Positions 10,901 through 21,059 of a DNA stretch of 64,000 nt are shown here, in pieces. This DNA is from Rana temporaria. Taxonomy: Eukaryota > Chordata > Amphibia > Anura > Ranidae. How positions within the stretch are numbered: position 1 is the stretch's first letter; the number at the start of each line of letters is the position of its first letter. Made by a program: the position numbers and the translations under genes. The notes under the pieces were generated by a model that was not told the DNA's origin, searched no databases, and saw only the letters and a program-made list of their open reading frames with translations. The DNA lies in assembly GCF_905171775.1 (NCBI RefSeq), contig NC_053494.1, positions 53,173,749 through 53,237,748 of the forward strand, written 5' to 3'.

Positions 10901-11584
10901 ACCATGTTGAGCAAGTCAGTGACTGTACAACAGGAGGAAGTATGGGACCTTGAGACAGGAACCTCCTGCCCTAGCAATCGCCAGGGTGCCTCCGCTACCA
11001 GGCGCCCGATATCAGCGTACCAAGGACGCCGAGGTCAATCTGGAGCGATTAGAATCATCGGGATCTCCTCAGCATCCACTCTGTGGAGCGGCCGAGGAAG
11101 CAACTACCATGGAGGAATGGCAAAAAATTACCGATACAGACAACACAGGGCCACCAGTGCGACCGACGCGTCTGTACAAGATCACTAGACCTGGCCACTA
11201 ACTTTGACACCCTTGCGGCGGAGACAAGCTGCCAGGAGATCCATGCCATGTGAGGCTCACCTCCTGCAAGGGAGCCGAAACACCCCAAGCACAAAGACCA
11301 GTCGCCCTGGTCCAGCATCTGGCGACTCCAGTAGTCCGCCTGCCGGCATACCTGATGGTAGACTGAAGCCACGGCCGTGGCGTTGTCCGGCTGAAACCAG
11401 ATCGGTCGACCACAAGTAGAAGCATAGCCTGATCGCCTAAAATAGTAGGACAATGAACAGTAGACAGCACCTGGTATTCCCAGGTGGTCTCCCACCAGGC
11501 ACTAGCCAGGCCCGACCCTGGGTAGCTACCGAGACCAGACACATTCAAGGAGGTGTGGTCATAGGTCCACACAAGTCCAGCGAC

Positions 11585-12670
11585 TCAGGGCCGACTGGAC
11601 CCCCCAGTTTTGTGAACCTCCAGGTTCACAACCCGTGAGCTGGCATCCGTCGTAAACACCGACCACTGGAAGGAAGGAACAACTTCCCGGACCGAAGAGT
11701 CGGGAATCTCTGTCACCAACTCAGAGAGACTCTGACTAGGTGGCGCACAGGAATCTAATGATTTCAGAGACAACCTGGACAGTAGTTCCCCTGGAAAACC
11801 AGGGTGTGGAACTGGGCATACAGTACCACCTTGAAGGAGGCTACCCACAGACCCCGAACCAGCAGGCGCCCGGAGAGAAGACCGATTGCGTGATGCCAAT
11901 ACCTTCACCGCAGACTGAAGAGTCTGCAATTTCTCCAGGGGAAGAAGGACCTTTGCCACTGAGGAGTCTGGATCAACACTAGATACTCCAACGCTGAATC
12001 GGAACCTAGCATGCCCATGATTTGAACCCTGGGTCGCACACATGGAGGGCATGCTTGCTGCCACTGAGCTACACTTTCTGGCGTAAACGTTTAACATCCA
12101 CCCGAATCTTCGGAGGGTCTGAATGGGAATAACCCATCCACTAGGTCGGAGACAGAAGCTGCTCTCAGAAGAAAGTCGTCCAAGTAGCCAATGAGGCAAA
12201 GCCTCGCTGTCCCAACAAAATTCAAATAAGTGCGAGCTCCTAGCTGAAAACCCATGGTGCTGACGCCAGATCAAAAGGGAGGGCCACAGGCTGACAGAGA
12301 CCCTTCTCTCATCACGAAGCACAGAAAAAAAAACACTGTGACATGTGCAAAACGGGACATGCATGTATGCGTCCCTGATGTCCGAGGACGTCAGGACATC
12401 CCCCAGATGAAGCGCAGCTACCACCGAACAAATGGATTCCATGCGGAACTACCCAACGTTCACAAAGGTATTTAGGGCCTGAGGCCCATAGAAAACCCCA
12501 AAACTCTCGTCCTGCAGGAAAGGTAAAATTACCTCGCAGCTTAGCAAATCCCACGCTGCCCAAGGCAGACCGACGGGCCGGGAGAGGAAGACACAAGGAC
12601 AGAACTTTGTTCTGTGGATAGGAGGAAACCCTATCTAGTACTCCGAAGAGACCACCTCGCAGACCCACTA
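11585..12670 (-). pseudogene. DIRS reverse transcriptase / RNase H remnant
   Basis: Minus-strand blocks in order: 'SIRDAY'-like 'SSDIRDAYMHVPF' (about 12380-12340), 'GARTYLNFVG' then 'LIGYLDDFLL' with the catalytic YLDD codons at 12186-12175, 'LEKLQTLQSAVKVLASRNR' (about 11900) and the RNase H start 'SVFTTDASS' (about 11665-11640). Blocks lie in different frames. A tRNA-like fragment is inserted at 12013-12085. The order and motifs fit DIRS polymerase, which copies the element's RNA into DNA. Confidence 0.88.
12013..12085 (-). repeat. tRNA-like SINE head inserted in the DIRS RT
   Basis: On the minus strand: A-box-like 'GTAGCTCAGTGGCAG' followed 40 bp later by B-box-like 'GGGTTCAAATC', with an anticodon-stem-like hairpin (CATGC / GTGTG). 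The T arm is badly mispaired and there is no acceptor stem, so this is a SINE or tRNA-derived fragment, not a tRNA gene. It adds about 25 codons in frame to the surrounding RT remnant. Confidence 0.65.
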
Positions 12671-12847
12671 GTCGGAGAGCAGGGAGGTTTCACTGAATTG
12701 TGAACCTGCAAGCCGCCCCTCCCACCTAGAGACAGGGAGGGAAGGCTATATACATTGGCAGGATTTGGGTGCCGGCGTGATCGGCTTATGCACCCAGGGA
12801 CAGATTAGTCCCCCAGCTGGGCCTTTGACGGCCTGGGAGGGTTGCCC

Positions 12848-13062
12848 CTAAATAATACACACACATAGTGTGTATGTATATTATGTAGGTGTATACACAC
12901 ACATGTCTTTGGAGGAAACCGGAGTACCCGGAGGAAACCCACGCAGACACAGGGAGCGACAATGCAAGCTCCAGGCAGATTGGAGTCAGTGTGCGGATTC
13001 GAACCAATGACTCTTTTGCTGCCAAGTAATGGAGTTAAGCACTACACCACCGTGTGCATAAA
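12848..13062 (-). mobile_element. tRNA-derived SINE with the 'gggtttcctccgg' core
   Basis: On the minus strand a tRNA-like head with perfect B box GGTTCGAATCC (plus strand 12995-13005) is followed by the conserved vertebrate core 'ctgcgtgggtttcctccggg' and a tail of tg/ta dinucleotides (12850-12905). It lies in the presumed gag region of the DIRS element. Target duplications were not found. Confidence 0.75.
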
Positions 13063-13072
13063 ACCATTCTGA

Positions 13073-13303
13073 GCCTAGATTCACACTGCTGCGAATTCAA
13101 AATCGCGGTAAAACGCAATTTAATGTAAATCACGGCCCGAAATCGCAAAAAGTAGTACAGGAACTACTCTTTGAAATCGCAGATGCGGCGTCGCACTGAT
13201 TAGGACAGTGCCATTGCCGACAATTGCCACCGATTTGAGATGCGATTTGACATGTCAAATCGCATCTCAAATCGTCCCAAATCGTACCCAGTGTGAACCA
13301 GGG
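13073..13303. mobile_element. TNA-target miniature TIR element
   Basis: Ends GCCTAGATTCACACTG and, reversed, GCCCTGGTTCACACTG, flanked by TGA on both sides. It matches the copy at 37971-38252 through 'tcgcaaaaagtagtacagga' and 'gccattgccgacaattg'. The 3-bp TNA duplication suggests a PIF/Harbinger-type origin. Confidence 0.78.
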
Positions 13304-15118
13304 CTGAAACAGACACCCTGGATAACAAGGGCGCAGCATTCAATGAAGCATCACAGACCTATATGAGGCCCTGGACCAGCTGGTCCGCTAGGCTAATAAC
13401 CTCAGGAGAGAGTCGGTGCTCCTCCACTGTCTGGTGCAAAATGCTCACTCTGTGAGTTGTATACAGCACTAGGGGTCAGGACTACTCCAGGATGGCCGCC
13501 GAGCGTTCAGAACGCGGCCACAGGAAAATGGCCGGCACAATGTAAGCTGCGCCATAGCGCGGCTACGACAAAATGGCTGCCAATGGGAGTTTTCAATGTA
13601 ATTGAAAAACCTCCCAAAAAATGGCGCCAGCGTCGACTGAGACCCCAGTGTAGTGGCCACAATAGGCCCGCAAGCCAGACCCCAGCATGGTAAACATGGA
13701 ACGGGTCAGTACTTCGGATCTTCTATCAGTCAGATCCATACAAGTAGGGGTTCCCGCCCGGCGGTGAGGGACTACAAAAGCCCTCAGCGGCTTTTCTCAT
13801 TCCGCATCTCAGAAATTATCAAAGAAGGGCACAGAAGGAAAAAACCTACACAGCGGTCTGATTTGTGTGATCCAAAAAAGACCGAGCCCTCGGCGGAAAC
13901 CCAGCTGCACTATGCAGCTTAGGAGAGTCCCTTGCAGCAGTAAAAAGCGCACCCATAAATGCCTTATTCTGCTTTTTTTTTTTTTTTTTTTTTTTTTAAC
14001 TAGGTACCTGGTCCATGGCTCCATAACAGAGCATTCCCCAGGGGATAACGGGGGAAGGGGGCACTCTTTTACCGCCTGCCCGCAGTCCACCCCCACCCTG
14101 GCACAAACTGTGTCCAGGACTAACAATAAAAACTCTGTGGGAATCCCAGGTGCTAACACCTGCTGCCACCACCAGCATGTGGGGAAGGACCCAGATACTG
14201 ACTCCAATATTTACATAGTGTGTATTATAATATGCACACCTGTCCATACAAATAGACAAAAGCTCCTAGAGCCCTATTCAGGGCCTCTCACCCACTTGCT
14301 GCGCTGACCAGGGGTAACCAGGGGACTCCCTCAGGAGGAGACTGCCCAGCGCTGCCTGTGAGGAAAAGAACCGTGAGGTAACTTTTGCAGGGACCTGTGT
14401 TTAAACAGGAAAAGCCTCCTAGGGCTGTTTTATTTAAGGATAAGACACAGATACAGCATAAAAAGCAAAACCGTTACAGGTGTCACCAATCAGTCAGCGT
14501 CTGCTGAAGTATAATCATAAACATCTGTGCTCATCACAGGGCTTTTTACCTCACAGGAAAGCCCAATACAAAAAAGAAAAAACACAGGCCAGATAACACA
14601 GTCCCCTCAGGAAGGCCCCCTCCCCCCTGACAGCGGCAATGTTAGCAATGCAGCAAGGGAAAGGAGCAGGGAAGTAAGGGGAAGGGACCCCCGAACCCCA
14701 GGAATGCCCAGCCGTACCAACCCACCGAAGCAGGAGGGACTGTACTTACCCGTCCAAGCGAGGACTCGCTGACGCATTCCTGACAGAACTACAACCGAAA
14801 TGGAGGTAGCTGTCGGCCCGGTCCACTGTGAGTGAGACAACACCACAGCCCAGTCATATGTGGACCTCGGAGCAAAGCTCACCGGCCACCTCAGGAGTCA
14901 TGAGGTATGGCGTGGCAGACCAAGCCTCTTTGCAAAGGTGTGCCCACGCTTGCTGGTCGGACTGAGTAGACTACAAGGATCTATATTATCCAGCCTGTCT
15001 CTCAGCCGACAGTTGAAAGAAGATTCTTCAAGAAAAAGTAAAGTAAAATAAAATAAAATTTCTCCTCAGGGCGCTGGGCCCAAAGGGAGCCATACGTCCT
15101 TCTCCTTTGCTAGGCAGA

Positions 15119-15306
15119 ACGAAACTGAGGCTGCATGCTGCAGTGAGGAGGGTTATGTCTGGAGGGACCGCCCCCTGGGCGGGGCTGTTCAACTCTGTTA
15201 ATGTAACATGTATTTAACTATTTAACATGTTTCTGCCTAGTCCTCTCCTGTAAACAGGGAACATAACCCACTTGTCAAGATTTAAGGAGCTGTGTCCGTC
15301 CATGGA
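15119..15306. repeat. DIRS inverted terminal repeat (5' side of the minus-strand element)
   Basis: Reverse complement of 9499-9683 with only a few differences, including a one-base insertion near 15123. The terminal 14 bp beyond it (15307-15320) are represented in the circle-junction repeat. Confidence 0.92.
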
Positions 15307-15937
15307 CGATAAGAGAAAATGCGAATGGTCCCAAAAATGTGTCAGATATGTCCGCCATAATGTCGCAGTCCAAAAAAAATAAATAAAAAAAACCAAAAAA
15401 ATTATGTCCCCTATTTTGTAGGCGCTATAACTGTTTTGCGCAAACCAGACGCTTATTACGATTTTTTTTTTTTTGTACCAAAAATATGTAGAATATGTAT
15501 CGGCCTAAACTGAGAATTTTTTTATTTTTTTAAAATATTTATTATAGTAAAAAAAATGTTTCAAAATTGACGCTCTTTTTTCGTTTATAGCGCAAAAAAT
15601 AAAAAAAACGCAGGAGGTGATCAAATTCCACCAAAAGAAAGCTCTATTTGTGGGGGGGGGGGGGGGGGGGGGGACGTCAATTTTGTTTGGGAGCCACGTC
15701 ACACGACTGCGCAATTGTCAGTTAAAGCGACGCAGTGCCGGAAGCTGAAATTTCACCTGGGCAGGAGGGGGGTATATGTACCCAGTAAGCAAGTGGTTAA
15801 TAGCCTTGACTATTACGAGAATTTTTTCACAGAAGATCTGTACAGATTTATTGTAGACCAAAGCAATTTATACGTCGGTCAACTTATCGCTGCAAATCCA
15901 AAAATTTGACCCTTGCCAGAGAATTTGGCAGGAAATT

Positions 15938-16756
15938 AGGGTTGTCCCGATACCGATACTAGTATCGTTATCGGGACCGATACCAAGCATTTGCCCGAGT
16001 ACTTGTACTCGGGCAAATGCTCCGATGCTTCAGCCGATACCTGGACAGTCGGGGTGATCAGTGAGGTGGGGGAGTTACAAGCACTGATCACCGCTGACTG
16101 TCCTCGTATCCTCCTCCAGCCCCCCTCTGTGTCCCACTCCATACTGCCATCTCCCTCCGTGCTGCTGCCGCCGTGTGTCTCCTCCTCTCCCCCCTCTCTT
16201 TCTCTGTCTGTGCTGCTGCCGTGTTCCCCCCCCCCCCATGCTGCCGCCGTGTTCCCCCCCCCCCGTGCTGCCGCCGTGTGCTGGATGGAGACGATCTGTC
16301 AGGATGGAGAGCGGCGGTAGGAGCCGGTAAATCTGGCTCCTACCTTTTCTGAATATACAGAGTCAGTGATGACTCTGTACATTCACATAACAAACATCGT
16401 AAACTGTGTTTACAATGTTTCAGTTTATGAATGAAGAGAAGCCGCTGTCTGCAAAGAAAGTGACTGGGGAATCTGTGTCCCTAGTCCCTTTCTCCGTCAC
16501 AGAGGAGAGATGTCAGAGGTCTGTTAAGACCCCTGATATCTCACCAAAGCCCCCAACAGGGCTAAAAAAAAAAAAAAAAAACAACACACACACACACACA
16601 CAACACACACTGACACTGTCCCCCCCCCCCCCCCCCCAGGGAAGGAAGTGCCACTGTCACATGAGATTTAAAAAAAGTAATCGGTATCGGCGAGTACTTG
16701 ATAAAAAGTATCGGTACTTGTACTCGGCCCTAAAAAAGTGGTATCGGGACAACCCT
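15938..16756. mobile_element. Non-autonomous TIR element with AGGGTTGTCCCGATACC ends
   Basis: Perfect 17-bp inverted ends (AGGGTTGTCCCGATACC / GGTATCGGGACAACCCT), then further inverted symmetry ('gtatcggtacttgtactcgg' right against 'gagtacttgtactcgggc' left). Internal C-runs and (CA)n. It interrupts the piggyBac reading frame. No clear duplication was found; the ends resemble hAT elements but this is not settled. Confidence 0.85.
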
Positions 16757-16847
16757 ACTGGAAACCTATAAACAGTTCCAGAATTTAAGACCTTTCTGGG
16801 CCTATCCCTCCTCATGGGCAATACTAAAAAGGTGGAGTTGCAGTAAT

Positions 16848-17452
16848 GAAGAATGGTACTACTGCGCTACCATATATAAAACAAAAAGTGGAAAAAACAG
16901 CAAGAAATATCAAATAATAAGAGCTGCGTATCTAATAGGTGAACAAAACCAAATTGATATGAAATGAATGAGTGATAGCGCTAGTATTAACTAGTGCTGA
17001 GTGAGTACAGTGTGAATATTAATAATATAAATCATACACAGTGAATGTAAAAAGCAACACTTATGAAAAATACTAAATCCAATGAGATGATGAAATGAGT
17101 TCCTTATGGGTTAAAACCCATATGCAGCCCTATGGTAATCAGCTGGCGTTTCCTCCTCAATGCTTCTCATTAGACAGACAACGACCTTTCCCAAAAAGGA
17201 TCCAAACAGAAAAGCTCCAATATAAAGGAAAAAAGAAAAAGAAAGAGGACAAGCCTCATAGTACAATACTGTATAGCAAAGGACAATGGACAAGAGACTA
17301 CACCGACTGTGTATGAACTCACAAAACCGCCGATTAACACAGGCTCTGAGTTAGATTGCCGCTCAGTGTGATGGTCTCCTCACTAGGATCGTAGTCCCGT
17401 CACATAGGCTCCTCCCCCACGCGTTCCGTCACTAGGCACGTGACTTAGTCAT
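16848..17452 (-). mobile_element. Retroposed insertion with 13-bp target duplication
   Basis: Flanked by identical GAGTTGCAGTAAT (16835-16847 and 17453-17465), and removing one copy rejoins the piggyBac sequence. A 13-bp duplication implies target-primed insertion of a LINE or SINE. The 605-bp body contains 'gtgatagcgctagt' and 'ccacgcgttccgtcactag', but I cannot assign the family. Orientation is inferred only from the GC-rich right end looking like a 5' end. Confidence 0.8.
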
Positions 17453-18194
17453 GAGTTGCAGTAATATTCGTCCCCTGACTTTATCCACCAAATGCCCGCG
17501 GTCTCCGCTTCCATGACTAGACTAGATACGAGCAAATCTTGCAGTTCATGCACTTCGACAGTGAACTCTGTCGTCCTCGGGGTGACCCTGAATATGATCG
17601 GCTTCACAAGAATCAGACCCTCGTAAAATACGTCAACCAACAGTTTGCAGCCTCGTTTATTCCCGATCAAGTTGTCTGCGTTAAAGAGTCTGATTATGTT
17701 TTTCTGGCCACCATGCTTTCAGTTTTGCCCCAGCAACCGTGCCCGATATGGGGTCAAGATGTATCAGCTCTGCGACACAGCCACTGGCTAAACATGGTTT
17801 TCTGGTTTACGAGGGAAAAGTATGCAGTGTAGAGTCCAATCTAACTGCCCAGGCTACATAAGGAGCAGCAGTAAGATGGTTTTCGAACTAGGTGTCACCG
17901 TTATTCGGCAAGTGGTACCTATTGTGGACAATTACAAAAAGGTGCCACTTTAGTCACCTTTTTGATTCTGGAATTTTCGCACGTGGCACAGTGCAATCTA
18001 AATCGCAAGGGCTTCCAACGGCTTGTAGATTCCCAACTTAGTTGGGGGCTGAGAGCCTGCTTGAAGTGTAATAAATTGCTTGCAGTGAAGTAGAGGGACA
18101 CAGGGAATGTTTTAGTTCTGCCCTCCATTCACGCAGATATGACAACCCAAATTACATTGGCGACTGGTGTTAAGCCCCTCGTGTCCATGAATAC
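17453..18194 (+). pseudogene. piggyBac transposase core fragment
   Basis: Contains 'LQFMHFDSELCRPRGDP', 'FIPDQVVCVKES' (equivalent to the 'PDQ-v-vDES/L' catalytic region, here with K for D), 'HGFLVYEGK' in a shifted frame, 'VPIVDNYKKVPL'-like and 'SIHADMTTQITLATGVKPL'. These are successive blocks of the DDE transposase fold. At least five frame changes or stops break it. It ends at the duplicated CGTGTCCATGAATAC that borders the next insertion. Confidence 0.88.
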
Positions 18195-19394
18195 GGAAGG
18201 TTGGGACTTTAAATGAGATGCGATTAGCAAAATGCGATTAAAGATACAAAAATTCTTACCATAATAGCCAGGCTCAAAAATACCAAACCAAAGAAGCACA
18301 AAACCAAAATTAATCTGTCTAACTGTATGTAATTAAAACAGAGGTTTAGTTGCAGTCATTTGCAAATGTCTGGGAAGCTGCAGGCCACGTCACGGCACTC
18401 TATGTAACTGCAGTCCTAACTATGAATTTTAAGGCCTCCAAAGGAGGAACCCAGGTGTGCTAATTAATAGACAGGGAGCAGAAGGCAACCTAGAACCGCC
18501 CCTATCTATGGTTGGTCTGGCAAATGAGAGCACTGAAAAGACAAAAAACAGGGGTGAAACCAAAACATGCCTACCAAACTAAAATACCACCAAACTGGAT
18601 GCGGACCACATCCAACTGGGTCAGCTAGTCAAAAAATGACTTTAATCGCATTTTGCTAATCGCATCTCATTTAAAGTCCCAACCTTCCATTTTTTTAAAC
18701 CCTTTTAGGGATGGAGGCCTGTGGTGGTGCAAACCACATGCCTCATATAAAGTCCCAACCCCATTTTTTCCTATAACATTAACTAAGGGATGGAGATGCG
18801 ATTTCAGAAGTGTTACATAATTGCCTCCACAGATCTGCCACCAACAAGTTAATTCATGCATTGTCATTTTTTGACTAGCTGACCCAGTTTGATGTGGTCC
18901 GCATCCAGTTTGGTGGTATTTTAGTTTGGTAGGCATGTTTTGGTTTCACCCCTGTTTTTTGTCTTTTCAGTGCTCTCATTTGCCAGACCAACCATAGATA
19001 GGGGCGGTTCTAGGTTGCCTTCTGCTCCCTGTCTATTAATTAGCACACCTGGGTTCCTCCTTTGGAGGCCTTAAAATTCATAGTTAGGACTGCAGTTACA
19101 TAGAGTGCCGTGACGTGGCCTGCAGCTTCCCAGACATTTGCAAATGACTGCAACTAAACCTCTGTTTTAATTACATACAGTTAGACAGATTAATTTGGTT
19201 TTGTGCTTCTTTGGTTTGGTATTTTTGAGCCTGGCTATTATGGTAAGAATTTTTGTATTTTGCATATGTATATTTAATCGCATCTCATTTAAAGTCCCAA
19301 CCTTCCATTTTTTTAAACCCTTTTAGGGATGGAGGCCTGTGGTGGTGCAAACCACATGCCTCATATAAAGTCCCAACCCCATTTTTTCCTATAA
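18195..19394. mobile_element. 1.2-kb inverted-repeat insertion with 15-bp target duplication
   Basis: Flanked by identical CGTGTCCATGAATAC (18180-18194, 19395-19409). Inside, about 390 bp at 18250-18640 recur inverted at about 18868-19256. A 50-bp terminal block ('ggaaggttgggactttaaat' with 'gcaaaatgcgatta') recurs inverted at about 18640-18688. A 125-bp block starting 'tcgcatctcatttaaagtcc' is repeated directly at about 18660 and 19280. No coding potential is visible. The long duplication points to target-primed insertion, but the inverted architecture is unusual for that. Confidence 0.85.
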
Positions 19395-19847
19395 CGTGTC
19401 CATGAATACAACCTTAACATTAGTGGGTGGACTTAAAACGACCAGATGATGGCGCTGTATTTAATTGCCTATAAGGCTAGACGCTGGTATAGATAAAAAA
19501 AAAAAAAAAAAAAAGTCTGTATTCCAATTGGCTTTGCTGAAAGCTCATGTGCTATACAAAGCATCAGGAAGAATTGGATCCTTCCTAAAATTCCAGAAGA
19601 GATGGCAGCTCTCATGTTTCCAGACGGTGCTGTGGCCCAACTTCCCAATGCAAATGCAGTGAGCTGGCTGCATGAGAGGCATTTTCCGGTTGTCCTCCAC
19701 TATACCCCTGCCAAAAGAACAACCCAAAGAATATGTGTCTGTAGAAAACAGATAGACATGACACATGCTTTTATTGTCCCTCCTGTCCAACCTGGTCTCT
19801 GCATGGGTGACAGTTTCCATCACTACCACATACTAGTGGAGTATTAG
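19395..19847 (+). pseudogene. piggyBac transposase C-terminal fragment with cysteine-rich domain
   Basis: After the duplicated target, 'NDQMMALYL' and 'KARRWYR' continue the DDE domain. An A-run (19495-19513) is followed by 'LALLKAHVLYKASG', 'SFLKFQ', 'MFPDGAVAQLPN', 'HFPVVLHYTPAKR' and the C-terminal cysteine-rich remnant ('ICVCRKQ', 'PGLCMGDSFHHYH'), where only part of the zinc-binding cysteines survives. The stop codon at 19845-19847 matches the usual end of PGBD4-like proteins. Confidence 0.85.
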
Positions 19848-20719
19848 TGTAGGGTACAACACAGAACACCATCACACAGGGTCTCAAAAGAGGTTAGATG
19901 GCCATCGCATTTTGAGAGACCCTAAACTGCAACGTTTATAGTTACAATAAAAGTGTATGTTTTATTGCTTTTCTCTCGATTGTTTTCCCTATTGTTCTGC
20001 CCCGTTTTATTGTATTTTATGCTTAACTAATGTTTTATTGCTACTGTGTTCTACAGGTATGTCCTACTGTAAGGTTACTGTGTTTTATGGTTAACCATAA
20101 CTTGCTTGACGGTTTTGCCATTCAGCTGCAGCACCAATTTATTTTGACAGCAACAGGATTTGCTCTCACGATACGCAAATCAGCAACTACAGCGCAGGAG
20201 GCGGCGATTTCAGTGTCAGTGAAGAAAGAAGAGGGAACGGTGCATGTATGCCTATCATTACAAGTGAGTGGATGCAGGGCAGTATTCCAATGGTGGGCAT
20301 ACCACCGAACGTTGTGAACAGAGAAGTCCGTTCTCTTTCCCCCCCCCCCCATTTAACCCACAGACTGCATATAAAAAAATAAAAAAAAAAGTGGGAGGGA
20401 ATGCATCCCCCTCTTTTTAGCCACCTTTCATGGAATTCTCTGGCTCTCCTGTTCTTTAGTAAAATCTCTTCAGGTTCGATATACAACTAGCATTCATAAA
20501 AGCAAAAACTATCTGTCGTCTGATTTTCAGATCGTGTGTACTTCTTAGAATACTGTAGCAAGTGCGTGATACAAAAATGTAACAGATGGAACTGCAACCA
20601 TCTCACAGAGATGTCCAGGCTATCCCCGAAAAGTTAACACCTCGACAGGAGCGTCAACCGATGAGGTTTGAAGAAAATCAAAATCTAAACTGGGGTGATG
20701 GTTTCCTGTGATAAAATAG
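19848..20719. other. piggyBac 3' flank and unassigned DNA
   Basis: A small hairpin (agggtctcaaaa ... ttttgagagaccct, about 19887-19922) follows the transposase stop and may lie in the 3' region of the piggyBac element. The rest, with a C-run at 20340-20350, shows no gene that I can support. Confidence 0.4.
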
Positions 20720-20811
20720 TAAATTGATACCAAACATGTCATGCTTCAAAATTGCATCAAATTTTTACCCTTTAAAATCTCTATAGGCAACGTTTAAAAA
20801 ATTCTACAGGT

Positions 20812-20812
<1 letters not shown>
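20720..20812 (-). repeat. Short TTAA/CCACTT element fragment, reverse
   Basis: The string 'tttaaaatctctataggcaa' is the reverse of the 'cctatggagattttaa' block present at 158-173 and about 29540, with flanking bases also matching. Confidence 0.65.

Positions 20813-20814
<2 letters not shown>

Positions 20815-20866
<52 letters not shown>
20815..20866. repeat. (TA)n microsatellite
   Basis: About 24 consecutive ta units preceded by tgtg. Confidence 0.97.
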
Positions 20867-21059
20867 CCACAAGGGTACCCTCTGCGTTACTAACGAAACA
20901 GTCAAGGATTACTAGAACCTTCCTTCCCCCTAGTAAAAACCTGAGAAAATGTAGTTGCCTTCTTTTCATTTTTAACCAACTTACCTTCAGCATCCCTTAT
21001 GGGGGTCAATATGCACGGACCTTGCTTTTTTACTATTACAATTAAATCATTTTTTTACA

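Larger units (their letters stand above)
9451..15320 (-). mobile_element. DIRS-type (tyrosine recombinase) retrotransposon, reverse orientation
   Basis: Recognised from three independent signs. First, inverted terminal repeats of about 186 bp (9499-9683 and 15119-15306). Second, an internal complementary region (9716-9828) that contains both element ends joined, as expected for the DIRS circle junction. Third, minus-strand coding remnants in DIRS order: RT/RNase H (11585-12670), then tyrosine recombinase (9985-10900). DIRS elements replicate through a circular DNA and integrate without a target duplication, and none is seen here ('gatcgctgta' left, 'gcgaatggtc' right). A gag-like ORF would lie between about 12700 and 15100, but that part is decayed and broken by a SINE, a TIR element and a T-run (13973-13998). 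Frameshifts are frequent, so it is non-functional. DIRS elements are abundant in amphibians. Confidence 0.9.
9027..15800 (+). mobile_element. TTAA-bounded CCACTT element, hosting a DIRS element
   Basis: TTAACCACTTGGCA at the left and GCAAGTGGTTAA at the right (TTAA at 9027-9030 and 15797-15800). Without the DIRS insert it would be about 900 bp. It sits inside the piggyBac reading frame, and removing it with one TTAA restores that frame ('..ADF' before, 'NSLDYYENFF' after). This shows that the CCACTT family inserts at TTAA. The right half (15321-15800) has the G-run at about 15652-15674 and 'gtgacgtggctccc'-type sequence shared with 30241 and 36098. Confidence 0.88.
8978..19847 (+). pseudogene. 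piggyBac-type transposase fossil in five pieces
   Basis: Five collinear plus-strand pieces encode recognisable piggyBac (PGBD4-like, DDE_Tnp_1_7 family) transposase: about 8978-9026 (peptide 'SGIQVETADF'), 15801-15937 ('LDYYENFFTEDLYRFIV', 'DQSNLYVGQLI'), 16757-16847 ('EFKTFLGLSLLMG'), 17453-18194 (core) and 19395-19847 (C-terminus). The enzyme would cut and paste DNA at TTAA in the nucleus. The breaks are four later insertions: a TTAA element (9027-15796), a TIR element (15938-16756), a retroposed piece (16848-17452) and an inverted-repeat insertion (18195-19394). Three of the four leave direct duplications. Many frameshifts and stops are also present, so the gene is dead. The terminal repeats of the host piggyBac element were not identified. 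Confidence 0.88.

Noticed and set aside
12995..13005. tRNA gene on the minus strand (perfect B box)
   Set aside because: No acceptor or T-stem pairing, and it is followed by a SINE core and dinucleotide tail; it is a SINE head.
20030..20317. 95-codon plus-strand frame downstream of the piggyBac stop
   Set aside because: No recognisable motif and no conserved start or splice context; probably chance.
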